The notes beneath the pieces are model-generated. The model worked only from the letters and a program-made list of their open reading frames with translations. It searched no databases and had not been told where the DNA came from. From Caldifarciminota bacterium (lineage in GTDB: Bacteria > Hydrothermota > Hydrothermia > LBFQ01 > DSFT01): 11,203 nt of DNA. The stretch lies in the NCBI GenBank assembly GCA_015494735.1, contig WGAQ01000178.1, forward strand, positions 1 to 11,203, read 5' to 3'. Shown piece by piece: positions 1 to 5,770 of the stretch. Both the position numbers and the translations under genes were made by a program. Position 1 is the stretch's first letter; each line of letters starts with the position of its first letter.

Positions 1-390
1 ATTATCCAGATTCACCTTCGGTCTGTATGGAAGGGCATCGATTATGGCGGCTCCCGAAATCCTCTCCACGTCCAGATGGGTGAATGGATGAGTGCCCATC
101 CGGCTGCTCCGGCAGGCAAATGTGGTGTCGGGATGTATGAATGGTTCCCAGTCTATCTCCTTTACTGCCGAATAGACATCGTCGAGAGATGAAACCTTCG
201 CCTCTTTCAGAAGGAGGATTCCCCTCTTTATCCCCCTCGACCTGTATGTTATTTCTGCAAGGTGCAGATAGTCTTTTACCCCTCCCCTTATCCACCCCCT
301 TCCCTTCTCCAGAACAGAGACCCCCATATCCTTTAAATCCAGGGCGGAGACCTCCTCCAGTCCTATGGGTATGGTAAACAGGGCATCCAT
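1..390 (-). CDS. THUMP-domain class I RNA methyltransferase, N-terminal 130 residues (3' end outside window)
   Basis: Translating the minus strand from the ATG at 390-388 gives 130 open codons that run off the left edge. The protein begins MDALFTIPIGLEEVSALDL, the usual opening of THUMP-domain tRNA/rRNA guanine-N2 methyltransferases (TrmN/Trm14/RlmL-type). Near the end is FACRSSRMGTHPFTHLDVER, a THUMP signature that is usually followed by a Rossmann-fold methyltransferase domain. That domain is not visible, so the modified nucleotide cannot be assigned. The start codon directly abuts the TGA of the preceding gene (TGAATG), so the two are probably co-transcribed. A TAAAAT hexamer at 410-405 could also give an internal promoter. 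A diverged copy of the first ~21 codons lies in the mosaic ORF at 1418-1810. Confidence 0.85.
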   Translation of the reverse strand, partial: MDALFTIPIGLEEVSALDLKDMGVSVLEKGRGWIRGGVKDYLHLAEITYRSRGIKRGILLLKEAKVSSLDDVYSAVKEIDWEPFIHPDTTFACRSSRMGTHPFTHLDVERISGAAIIDALPYRPKVNLDN

Positions 391-729
391 TCAGTCAATG
401 AGAAATTTTATGAGAAGGGCGCACAGGAGAGCTGTGGAGAAGTTGGCGAGCGTTCCCACCAGATAATATTCGGGTTTCTCCTTTATGTCCGATGCCCTCA
501 CTATGGTTTTGGCGGTGAATACCAGGGCGAGAGCCATGAATTGATTCAGGAGGACGAATGTGATGATTATAACATCCTCGAACAATCCGACGAAGAATCC
601 CACATCGAAAAAGCTCTTTTTTTCTTTACTCTTATGCAGAAAACCCGTGGAAAGCCTGACCACCAGAGTGCTGATTAGTATTGTAAGGATGTAGCCGAGT
701 ATTACTATAACTACCTTCTCCAGTTCCAT
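391..729 (-). CDS. Small integral membrane protein resembling the C-terminal half of SatE/DUF3307
   Basis: The 112-residue protein has about three hydrophobic segments (residues ~5-25, ~44-72, ~90-110) with a short Lys-rich loop (KSKEKKS, ~33-39). The stretch with VLLNQFMALALVFTAKTIVR, followed by EYYLVGTLANF, resembles the end of DUF3307 (SatE) membrane proteins, where I recall patterns such as GLLER..VLLGQ..AIGFL.AAKSI.R and EYYLIGTLLS. SatE-type proteins are roughly twice this length, so this would be a minimal form lacking the N-terminal half. It lies 19 nt downstream of the SatD-family gene, matching the SatD-SatE pairing known elsewhere. The biochemical role is unknown. The start is supported by TATAAT 8 nt upstream rather than by a Shine-Dalgarno. 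The DUF3307 call rests on remembered motifs, not an alignment. Confidence 0.75.
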   Translation of the reverse strand: MELEKVVIVILGYILTILISTLVVRLSTGFLHKSKEKKSFFDVGFFVGLFEDVIIITFVLLNQFMALALVFTAKTIVRASDIKEKPEYYLVGTLANFSTALLCALLIKFLID

Positions 730-737
730 GGAGTCAA

Positions 738-743
738 ATTATA
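738..743 (-). promoter_or_regulatory. -10-like TATAAT in front of the SatE-like gene
   Basis: The minus strand carries a perfect TATAAT whose last base is 8 nt from the ATG at 729, inside the 19-nt gap after the SatD gene. A start site about 7 nt past the hexamer would fall at the start codon, so the transcript would be almost leaderless. No convincing -35 is visible. Confidence 0.45.
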
Positions 744-748
744 AAACG

Positions 749-1387
749 CTAAAGGATTTCCCTCGAATGCCAGTGGTTTATAAGGAAATTGACCAGCCTC
801 ATGTTTCTCCACACAATCTTCCATCCGGTTTTCCTGAGAATTTTGCTCACAGCCGGCTGCGAAATACCCAGATGCTCCGCAACAGCCATTTGATTTTTGA
901 ATTTCAGATAAAGCATTACTGCCCTGAGTTCCCTTTCCTTCCATCGGTATATCGAGAGGGAGATGAGATTGGCTATATCGGATACGACGATGTTCCTTCG
1001 GGAATCCTCGAACAGCCGGAATCGGATGTAGAGGTCCCTCTTCTTCAGGTACTGGAGTATTTCATCTGCAATCCAGAAAGCCCGTCCCCCTATCAGGGAA
1101 ACATCCCTCTTCTCCTCAAGAGCGTCTATCTCATCGAATACAGCCGCTATTCTCAATTCCAGTGGATGAACCCTCAGCTGGAGGCTCCTTATGACCTTAT
1201 AGGAGTCCGGTATATCCTGCAGGACACCGGCTATTTCATCCCCCTTTACTATGGAAAATGGAGCGTAAATGAGTTGCTGGTACTTTCTGTTCACATGGTG
1301 GATGGCGGAGCGTAATTTGTCACGAATTCTGTGGGAAGGCAGTTTCCGCGATTCCATTATATCCCCGGCAATTACCAGAGCTTTCAC
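749..1387 (-). CDS. SatD-family protein with C-terminal helix-turn-helix
   Basis: The 212-residue protein starts MKALVIAGDIMESRKL, the opening typical of SatD-family proteins (PF16264-like), followed by SIVKGDEIAGVL (~45-56), matching the family's TLGDEFQG-like strand. Residues ~165-189 (NQMAVAEHLGISQPAVSKIL) form a clear helix-turn-helix, as is usual at the SatD C-terminus. The length is normal for the family. Streptococcal SatD belongs to a locus linked to acid tolerance and signal-recognition-particle function, but its molecular activity is not established. The N-terminal fold resembles nucleotidyl-cyclase-like domains only loosely, so I give no enzymatic role. The GTG start at 1387 fits the MKALVIAGD opening and has TAAACT 7 nt upstream. 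A symmetric repeat array at 1403-1451 could be its operator. The SatE-like gene follows. Confidence 0.8.
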   Translation of the reverse strand: MKALVIAGDIMESRKLPSHRIRDKLRSAIHHVNRKYQQLIYAPFSIVKGDEIAGVLQDIPDSYKVIRSLQLRVHPLELRIAAVFDEIDALEEKRDVSLIGGRAFWIADEILQYLKKRDLYIRFRLFEDSRRNIVVSDIANLISLSIYRWKERELRAVMLYLKFKNQMAVAEHLGISQPAVSKILRKTGWKIVWRNMRLVNFLINHWHSREIL

Positions 1388-1394
1388 GTTTATA

Positions 1395-1400
1395 AGTTTA
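1395..1400 (-). promoter_or_regulatory. -10-like TAAACT in front of the SatD gene
   Basis: The minus strand reads TTTAAACTT then six bases, then GTG. The same 9-mer stands before the barrel gene (4871-4879) and gltX (8051-8059). The hexamer ends 7 nt before the start codon and no Shine-Dalgarno is present, so a near-leaderless transcript is likely. Confidence 0.45.
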
Positions 1401-1402
1401 AA

Positions 1403-1451
1403 GGTTATACATAATGGTTATATTCTGGATTTATAACCGAAGATTATAACA
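1403..1451. promoter_or_regulatory. Symmetric four-half-site array, candidate SatD operator
   Basis: On the plus strand GGTTATA occurs at 1403-1409 and 1416-1422, its reverse complement TATAACC at 1432-1438, and TATAACA (6/7) at 1445-1451. Repeat starts are 13, 16 and 13 bp apart, so both the inner and the outer pair are centred on 1427. The array lies directly upstream of the SatD -10 hexamer, covering roughly the -35 to -60 region, and overlaps the end of the mosaic ORF. SatD has a helix-turn-helix, so autoregulation is a reasonable inference. No binding has been shown. Confidence 0.45.
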
Positions 1452-1810
1452 AGCATTGTTATTTCGCCCCAATATTTGAAGGAAACGCAGAATTCCCTTC
1501 CGAAAGCCTGTGCAGGGAAGAGACGCGCCACCCTGTGCCTCTTCTTTTCACAGAAGAGGTAAGTGCTGTATTCTATCGTTTCGTGAAAACCATCGATGAC
1601 CCGTATGTTTTCTATTCTCCCGATGAGTCTCTCCTTACCCAGAGCCTCCATGAAAAGAAAAAGGGATGGCCCCACCTTCTTTCCGGATATAGCCACCCAA
1701 ACCGGATGGATGGGCTTTGCAGCCTTCACTCCCAGCCTCCCTACCGTATCCCTCGGGTCCTGGACAGACACATTTTCGAGGCCTATGGGAGCTGTGAACA
1801 GGGCGCCCAT
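1418..1810 (-). pseudogene. Mosaic remnant: THUMP-methyltransferase start + GltX C-terminus + Nudix middle
   Basis: This ORF has 130 codons. Residues 1-21 (MGALFTAPIGLENVSVQDPR...) match the THUMP methyltransferase N-terminus at 14 of 21 positions. Residues 20-69 align without gaps to GltX 417-466, 35 of 50 identical, including RLGVKAA, IHPV and SGKKVGPSLF. Residues 70-115 match Nudix residues 61-105 (VI.GFH.TIEY, KRH.V, REFC.S, WG), about 26 of 46 identical with one extra codon. No catalytic part of any parent is kept: no HIGH/KLSKR motifs, no Nudix box, no methyltransferase fold. The last ~12 codons run into the repeat array before satD. I read it as a collapsed second copy of these genes. 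An expressed fusion peptide is possible, since the frame is still open and TAAAAT lies 9 nt before the ATG. Confidence 0.8.
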
Positions 1811-1819
1811 AACGCCGAA

Positions 1820-1825
1820 ATTTTA
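1820..1825 (-). promoter_or_regulatory. -10-like TAAAAT in front of the mosaic ORF
   Basis: The minus strand reads TTAAAATTTC, seven bases including the C, then ATG at 1810. The string TAAAATTTC also occurs shortly before the THUMP methyltransferase start at 390 (minus strand) and before the DUF192 start at 6470. It may therefore be inherited from the parent methyltransferase gene. It sits in the 22-nt gap after the exonuclease stop. Confidence 0.35.
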
Positions 1826-1832
1826 AGGAGCT

Positions 1833-2615
1833 TCAATCCACCACGCCGCCCATGCAGTCCCTGCAAACGGCCTTCTCCACGAATTGATAACCCTTTCCGG
1901 AGGGTTTGGGCCTGAGGTAGGTGACGGAAATGAGGTCCTTCTGACTCACCTCCCTGCCACACACATCGCACCTGAACTCCATGTATCTGGATGCCCTTTC
2001 GAAGTTCCTGTAAATCCTGTCCAGAATATCCTGCCAGAGCATTATCTCCAGTTCGGAAATCAGGTCCAGAAGGTTGTGGTGGGCAATCCACTGAATCGGA
2101 CCGTCCTTTCCCGTCCTGAGATGCTCCTCCCACTTGCTCCTGACCAGGGAGGCATCTATGTCCCACTTCTTTATGCCGAACACGAAGAAGAATCTGGGAT
2201 ATATGAGTTCCCTCAGTTTCGGATACTTGTGCTCCCCCAGATTATCCCTGATTCTATCGCTAATCAGACGGGGGGTCTCCATGAGGTCATAGATATCCCC
2301 ATTCCAGCCCACCTTGTGGGAAAGCCACAATGATTCGAAGGATGAATTGTAGGCGAATACCCGGTAATTCCTCCTCTCCGCCTCATCGAGAAAGCACCGG
2401 AGGGTGAGGTGAAAGTCCTGCACGGGTGTATTTCTCCTGCGGGAAATACTCACCAGAATCCTGTCCATCACCACACCGAAGTTCACGATTTCTCCATTCT
2501 CCGGACGGGTGGAAGTGGTCTCCAGGTCAATTATCAGCCCCTCGAAACGGATTTCGGGCGGGAATCTGTGATGTACCACCAGAACATCCTTCGAACCGAT
2601 GCAGGGAATTCGCAT
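1833..2615 (-). CDS. DEDD/RNase H-like 3'-5' exonuclease-family protein with C-terminal zinc ribbon
   Basis: The 260-residue protein contains the three expected exonuclease motifs: DLETT (30-34, Exo I), FAYNSSFE (87-94, in the Exo II position) and HHNLLDL (179-185, Exo III with the final Asp). These resemble the YprB/RNase_H_2 group of metal-dependent nucleases. After a helical stretch, CDVC (216-219) and CRDC (251-254) form a four-cysteine zinc ribbon with a 31-residue loop. The substrate is unknown; by family it would be single-stranded nucleic acid or an RNA/DNA end. In YprB-type proteins Exo II usually carries Asp (e.g. YN..FD), whereas here NSSFE offers Glu, so activity needs caution. 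The start at 2615 is supported by AGAGG at 2629-2625 and a TTGACA/TAGCAT promoter further up. Confidence 0.7.
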   Translation of the reverse strand: MRIPCIGSKDVLVVHHRFPPEIRFEGLIIDLETTSTRPENGEIVNFGVVMDRILVSISRRRNTPVQDFHLTLRCFLDEAERRNYRVFAYNSSFESLWLSHKVGWNGDIYDLMETPRLISDRIRDNLGEHKYPKLRELIYPRFFFVFGIKKWDIDASLVRSKWEEHLRTGKDGPIQWIAHHNLLDLISELEIMLWQDILDRIYRNFERASRYMEFRCDVCGREVSQKDLISVTYLRPKPSGKGYQFVEKAVCRDCMGGVVD

Positions 2616-2633
2616 GGCGATTTCCTCTCGAAA

Positions 2634-2663
2634 ATGCTAAAGGAAATTCGTTGGGGATGTCAA
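2634..2663 (-). promoter_or_regulatory. Promoter for the exonuclease gene (TTGACA - 18 bp - TAGCAT)
   Basis: On the minus strand TTGACA (2663-2658, full -35 consensus) and TAGCAT (2639-2634, 4/6 to the -10 consensus) are 18 bp apart. Initiation about 7 nt further gives a leader of roughly 12 nt containing the AGAGG ribosome site. It is the best two-box promoter in the window. Confidence 0.45.
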
Positions 2664-2671
2664 GGATATAC

Positions 2672-2702
2672 GGGGGAGCGGGCGTCAGCCCTCCCCCTTT
2701 TT
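2672..2702. terminator. Hairpin with T-run, terminator-like in the plus direction
   Basis: GGGGGAG (2672-2678) pairs with CTCCCCC (2691-2697), with an inner GGC/GCC stem, and is followed on the plus strand by TTTTT. In that orientation it has the form of an intrinsic terminator, but no plus-strand gene ends here. It overlaps the stop codon of the minus-strand 61-aa gene, and the T-run is that gene's AAA AAG lysine codons. On the minus strand the stem is not followed by a T-run. It may block antisense read-through or act as a 3' stabilising hairpin. Confidence 0.4.
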
Positions 2703-2870
2703 ATAGATTGCTGGGGAAAAGTATATCGGAGAGGGTAATAGAGTTAAGAGCAGGTCCATAAAACCTGCATAGTCGTTTTGTATAAGGTGCAGGGAAAGCG
2801 CTATCACAAATGCAACAACATAAACTACCGAAAGGGCCCATTTAGCTATACCCCGCACCTTACTACTCAT
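2685..2870 (-). CDS. 61-aa two-helix membrane peptide, unknown function
   Basis: The product has two hydrophobic stretches (about residues 10-29 and 36-54) and ends in a charged YKKGEG tail. I recognise no family. The strongest evidence that it is real is AGGAGG at 2880-2875, four bases before the ATG, an almost ideal Shine-Dalgarno. A TATAAC hexamer at 2887-2882 is so close that initiation from it would remove part of that site, so the true promoter is probably further upstream in the 2871-3293 gap. It is the first minus-strand gene of the left block, 69 nt ahead of the exonuclease gene, which has its own promoter. Its stop codon lies within a strong hairpin. Confidence 0.55.
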   Translation of the reverse strand: MSSKVRGIAKWALSVVYVVAFVIALSLHLIQNDYAGFMDLLLTLLPSPIYFSPAIYKKGEG

Positions 2871-3293
2871 TACCCCTCCTCGTTATAATTAACGTGTATC
2901 TTTTCCCCATATCCCCGGTGGGTATCTGCTTGTATAAAACAAGTTCAGCGCTACCAATTTTAAAGGAGACGGCCTTGTGTCCAGAACATGAGGCGAATTA
3001 AATCCGTACCCATTACGAAAGGAAAATCTAAGCTTTTCTGCTAAAGCATAACGGGAACGGGTATGAATATAGATTTGCATTTTCCCACTTGAATCCCTAT
3101 GTTTCCACGTGTCGGAGATAAAATCGTTTAAGTTGAACATGAGTACAAGTTTATAAAACAGGGCTCGATAACACAGACCGAAACGTTCATAAAGGCAAGA
3201 GCAATCACATCTAATTTTAATCTGGGAAAGACCTGTCTTCAATTTCCAGATGATGCCACTTTAAAATTGTCCAAAAGTCAGGAGGTTCCGATA
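2871..3293. other. 423-bp AT-richer gap between divergent gene blocks
   Basis: This stretch separates the minus-strand block from trigger factor and is visibly richer in A+T than its neighbours. A minus-strand frame beginning at a TTG (3242) stays open for 117 codons to 2889, ending 18 nt before the 61-aa gene. It uses CGT, TTA and TGT codons freely, unlike the AGG-rich genes around it, has only a weak GGAAA before the start, and matches nothing I recognise. It may be chance, a decayed gene or a foreign gene. I see no tRNA, RNase P RNA, tmRNA or SRP RNA signature. A small perfect stem CTTGT/ACAAG lies near 2932-2946. The right end holds the trigger-factor promoter and ribosome site. Confidence 0.5.
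3262..3267 (+). promoter_or_regulatory. -10-like TAAAAT in front of trigger factor
   Basis: The plus strand reads TTTAAAATT at 3260-3268, the same kind of AT box seen before other genes here. It lies 26 nt before the ATG, leaving room for the AGGAGG at 3280-3285. Trigger factor would thus have a short leader with a Shine-Dalgarno, unlike the near-leaderless genes. Confidence 0.4.
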
Positions 3294-4493
3294 ATGGCAG
3301 CCATTCCCGAGGAAAGGAAAGCCGTCAGGGAGGCCAAGATAGAGATATCCAGAGAAGAACTGGAGAAGCACGAGGACAGGATAGCAAAGCAGTATGCCCG
3401 AAGGGTCAGGATTCCGGGATTCAGGCCTGGAAAGGCTCCCGCCTCCATAGTGAAGCAGAGGTACAGGGACGAAATCCTGGGGGAAGCCCTGAAGGAGGCG
3501 ATAAAGGAGAAGGTGAAGGAAACTTTCTCGGATGCAGAGATTATCTCCGAAATCCGCATAAAATCCATAGACCAGACGGATAAGGGATACGAGGCTCTGG
3601 TGGAATTCGAGGTGATACCACAGATAGAGATACCCGACCTGACGGCCATAGAGGCGAAGAAGAAGATTTACAAGGTCAGCGATATCGACGTGGCCGATTA
3701 CATAGAGAATCTCAGGAAAAAACTGGCGGAGCACGTTGAAGTGAAGGACAGGGGCATTCAGGAAGGGGACATAGTAATCGCCGACATGGAAGAGTACGAC
3801 AGCGAGGGGAAGCTGGTGGATTCATCTCCGGTTAAAATCGAATACAAAAAGGATGAACTGGATGAAAGACTCTACGACCTCCTCGCCGGGAAGAAGGTGG
3901 GGGAGCAGGTGGAACTGACCTTCGACGATGGAAGCAAGCAGGTATTCAGGATAACGAAAATCCTCGAGGAGAAACTCCCCGAACTGGATGACCACTTCGC
4001 CCAGTTGCACGGATACACCTCCCTCCAGGAGATGCAGGAGAGCATAAGGAAACAGCTGGAAGAGGAAGCCCGGAGGAGGAGCGAAGAGGAATTCGAGATG
4101 GAAATCATCAACAAGATTTACGAGATGTATCCCTTCGAAACCCCTCCCACCTTCGTGGAAAACGCATACAGAAATCTCCTGCAGCAGATTCAGATTCCCC
4201 AGTTCGAGAGCGAGGAGGAAAAGGAGAACTTCCAGAGGCAACTCATAGCATACGCCCAGCAACTGGTGGCAAGGGAACTGATACTCGATGCCATCGCAAA
4301 GGAAAGAAACATAGAGGTGACAGAGGAAGATGTGAAGGAGTACCTCGAATTCATAGGGGAGAAGAATCCGGAGGCATACATAAAGCAGGCGAAGAAGAGG
4401 AAGCAGTACGACAGGCTGGTATACCTCACGAGACTCAAGAAAGCAGCCGATTATCTGAAGTCCACCGTCAAGGCCGAAATAGTGGTGGAGTGA
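3294..4493 (+). CDS. tig: Trigger factor, ribosome-associated chaperone
   Basis: This 399-residue protein is a full-length trigger factor, which binds the ribosome at the exit tunnel and shelters nascent chains. The ribosome-docking signature GFRPGKAP is at 42-49, within a typical N-terminal domain (1-~115). A PPIase/FKBP-like domain spans ~150-225 (GDIVIADMEEY; LLAGKKVGEQVELTF). The rest is the helical SurA-like C-terminal domain, rich in Glu and Lys. I prefer ATG 3294 over the in-frame TTG at 3267 because AGGAGG at 3280-3285 is 8 nt before the ATG and lies inside the extension. PPIase activity is often weak or absent in degenerate domains, and I cannot judge it here. The gene is followed after 3 nt by the 118-aa gene. 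Confidence 0.95.
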   Translation: MAAIPEERKAVREAKIEISREELEKHEDRIAKQYARRVRIPGFRPGKAPASIVKQRYRDEILGEALKEAIKEKVKETFSDAEIISEIRIKSIDQTDKGYEALVEFEVIPQIEIPDLTAIEAKKKIYKVSDIDVADYIENLRKKLAEHVEVKDRGIQEGDIVIADMEEYDSEGKLVDSSPVKIEYKKDELDERLYDLLAGKKVGEQVELTFDDGSKQVFRITKILEEKLPELDDHFAQLHGYTSLQEMQESIRKQLEEEARRRSEEEFEMEIINKIYEMYPFETPPTFVENAYRNLLQQIQIPQFESEEEKENFQRQLIAYAQQLVARELILDAIAKERNIEVTEEDVKEYLEFIGEKNPEAYIKQAKKRKQYDRLVYLTRLKKAADYLKSTVKAEIVVE

Positions 4494-4496
4494 GAT

Positions 4497-4853
4497 ATGC
4501 TACTGCGCCTGAACGAAAAGGAAGTTAGTCTGCTGATTGGAAAGGCGGTCAGAGAACTGGCGATTCAGGACGTGAAGTTCCCCGAAGAGGGCCGTATTCT
4601 GCTGACGGTGAAGTACGGATTCGTTCCCGTGAAGGTGAGCCTGAAACTGTCCGGCGTTTCGGAAGACAGAGTGGAACTGGAGATGGATGGGGAAATCGCC
4701 CGGATGGCATCCAGTCTGAACCTGTCGGGAAAGGGCTGGAGACTGGAGGGAGGAAAGGTCATAGTGGATACAGGGACTCTCCCCATCCCGGTGAAGATAG
4801 AGGACATAAGGATAGAAGAAGGCTTTATAGAACTGAAGGCCTCCATAGGTTGA
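4497..4853 (+). CDS. Conserved-looking 118-aa protein of unknown function
   Basis: I do not recognise this protein. It looks like a soluble all-beta domain: alternating hydrophobic strands such as RILLTVKYGFVPVKVSLKL (~33-51), RVELEMDGEIA and KVIVDTGTLPIPVKIEDIRI, no signal peptide, no cysteines and no transmembrane segment. It may bind a ligand or surface in the manner of LmeA/DUF2993-like lipid-binding domains, but that is only an impression of strand pattern. The ATG is 3 nt after the trigger-factor stop, with GGAG at 4487-4490 inside the tig reading frame, so it is translated from the tig transcript. A strong hairpin begins within its stop codon and probably ends the operon. Confidence 0.75.
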   Translation: MLLRLNEKEVSLLIGKAVRELAIQDVKFPEEGRILLTVKYGFVPVKVSLKLSGVSEDRVELEMDGEIARMASSLNLSGKGWRLEGGKVIVDTGTLPIPVKIEDIRIEEGFIELKASIG

Positions 4854-4878
4854 AGGGGGTTCCCCCTTCGTTTAAACT
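4850..4878 (+). promoter_or_regulatory. Promoter for the outer-membrane barrel gene (TTGAAG - 17 bp - TAAACT)
   Basis: TTGAAG at 4850-4855 matches the first four bases of TTGACA, and TAAACT at 4873-4878 is a -10-like hexamer, at the ideal 17-bp spacing. The hexamer ends 9 nt before the ATG at 4888 and no Shine-Dalgarno is present. The spacer is occupied by the hairpin that ends the upstream operon. Confidence 0.5.
4852..4872 (+). terminator. Hairpin terminator of the tig operon, embedded in the next promoter
   Basis: GAAGGGGG (4852-4859) and CCCCCTTC (4862-4869) form a perfect 8-bp inverted repeat around TT, realistically a 7-bp stem with a GTTC loop. It is followed by GTTT, a weak T-run. 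It starts within the TGA of the 118-aa gene and overlaps the -35/-10 spacer of the next gene. Confidence 0.55.
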
Positions 4879-4887
4879 TAAAGGCAC

Positions 4888-5742
4888 ATGCTCCTGATTG
4901 TTGCTTTCCTCCCATACTCGGGTGAGATATTCCGGATTGATATGGATGCCCGTTCCCTCGCCATGGGAACATCGATTATATCCCTCGAATCCGGAGCAAG
5001 GAGCATTCTGTGGAATCCGGCCGGCGTTGGAGAGGGGAGGGGAGAGATATATGTCTCGACCGGTCTCCTGTACGAAGGGACAGTTGCCACCTTCGCCGGC
5101 TATCGATTTCCCTCCAGACCCTACGCGGTGGGAGGATATATGGTCCTGTCCGGAGGAATAGAACTGACAACGGTTCCGGACACCACCCGTCCGCCGTCGG
5201 AGGATAATCCCCCTTACGTCTATGCAGTGGCCAACTACGTGGCATCCGCCCTTTACTTCTCCACATCCTTCAGGGCCAGATACGGCATATCCCTCAAACT
5301 CCTGTATCAGGGAATCCTGAACGACAGGGCGGTGGGAATCGGAGCAGATGCCGGCCTCAGGTGGAAGAACTTCGGCATAGTGATAAAGGACTTCCTTCCG
5401 ACAATTCTGTTCTGGAATTCGGGGGAAAGGGAAATCATATCCCCCACGGTTATAGCATCGGGGCATTTCCGGAGGGGGAACCTTCTCATTTCCCTCGGAG
5501 TGGATATGAACTTCGACGACAGGTATTACGACAGACTCCTATCCATCGGTACCTACTCCATCGGGTTGAGGGGGGGTCTGGAGTACAGTTATCGCATGGC
5601 ATCCTTCAGGGCCGGGTACAGAGATGGAAAAATCTCCATGGGATTCGGGATAAGGTATCGAAACTACACGGTGGATATGGGCACATTCTACAATGCAGAC
5701 CTGGGACTCAATTACAGGGTTAGCCTTCTGACCCGCTTCTGA
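4888..5742 (+). CDS. PorV/UPF0164-type outer-membrane beta-barrel protein
   Basis: The 284-residue protein opens with a short hydrophobic leader (MLLIVAFLPYSG) followed by DARSLAMGTS (19-28) and ARSILWNPAG (37-46). That pairing is the hallmark of the PorV/PorQ/UPF0164 barrel family (ARS.AMG...W.NPAG). The remainder is alternating aromatic and glycine strands (GISLKLLYQG, GLEYSYRMASFRAGYR, MGFGIRYRN), and it ends in Phe, as expected for an outer-membrane barrel. PorV-type proteins take part in type IX secretion or act as transport channels, but the family is broad and no such partner is visible here. The leader has no basic residue; an in-frame stop at 4879-4881 rules out a longer start. The gene has its own promoter after the tig terminator. 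Confidence 0.75.
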   Translation: MLLIVAFLPYSGEIFRIDMDARSLAMGTSIISLESGARSILWNPAGVGEGRGEIYVSTGLLYEGTVATFAGYRFPSRPYAVGGYMVLSGGIELTTVPDTTRPPSEDNPPYVYAVANYVASALYFSTSFRARYGISLKLLYQGILNDRAVGIGADAGLRWKNFGIVIKDFLPTILFWNSGEREIISPTVIASGHFRRGNLLISLGVDMNFDDRYYDRLLSIGTYSIGLRGGLEYSYRMASFRAGYRDGKISMGFGIRYRNYTVDMGTFYNADLGLNYRVSLLTRF

Positions 5743-5756
5743 CCGGCGGGGACTTT

Positions 5757-5762
5757 TATACT
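5757..5762 (+). promoter_or_regulatory. -10-like TATACT in front of the racemase-family gene
   Basis: TTTATACTT at 5755-5763 is followed by seven bases and then GTG at 5771. The spacing and the absence of a Shine-Dalgarno match the other near-leaderless starts in the window. No -35 box is evident in the 28-nt gap. Confidence 0.4.
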
Positions 5763-5770
5763 TATCAGCC

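Noticed and set aside
728..1315. A 195-codon plus-strand frame opposite the SatD gene
   Set aside because: The minus-strand frame gives a clear SatD protein with a helix-turn-helix. The plus-strand translation is Pro/Tyr-rich with no recognisable motif.
3267..3293. TTG start giving trigger factor nine extra residues
   Set aside because: AGGAGG lies inside this extension at the right distance from ATG 3294, and the added residues do not belong to the family's N-terminus.
2871..3293. Structural RNA gene (RNase P RNA, tmRNA, SRP RNA or tRNA) in the long gap
   Set aside because: I found none of the conserved cores such as a GAGGAAAGTCC-like P RNA motif or a GTTCGA T-loop with paired stem. Covariance-model search would settle it.
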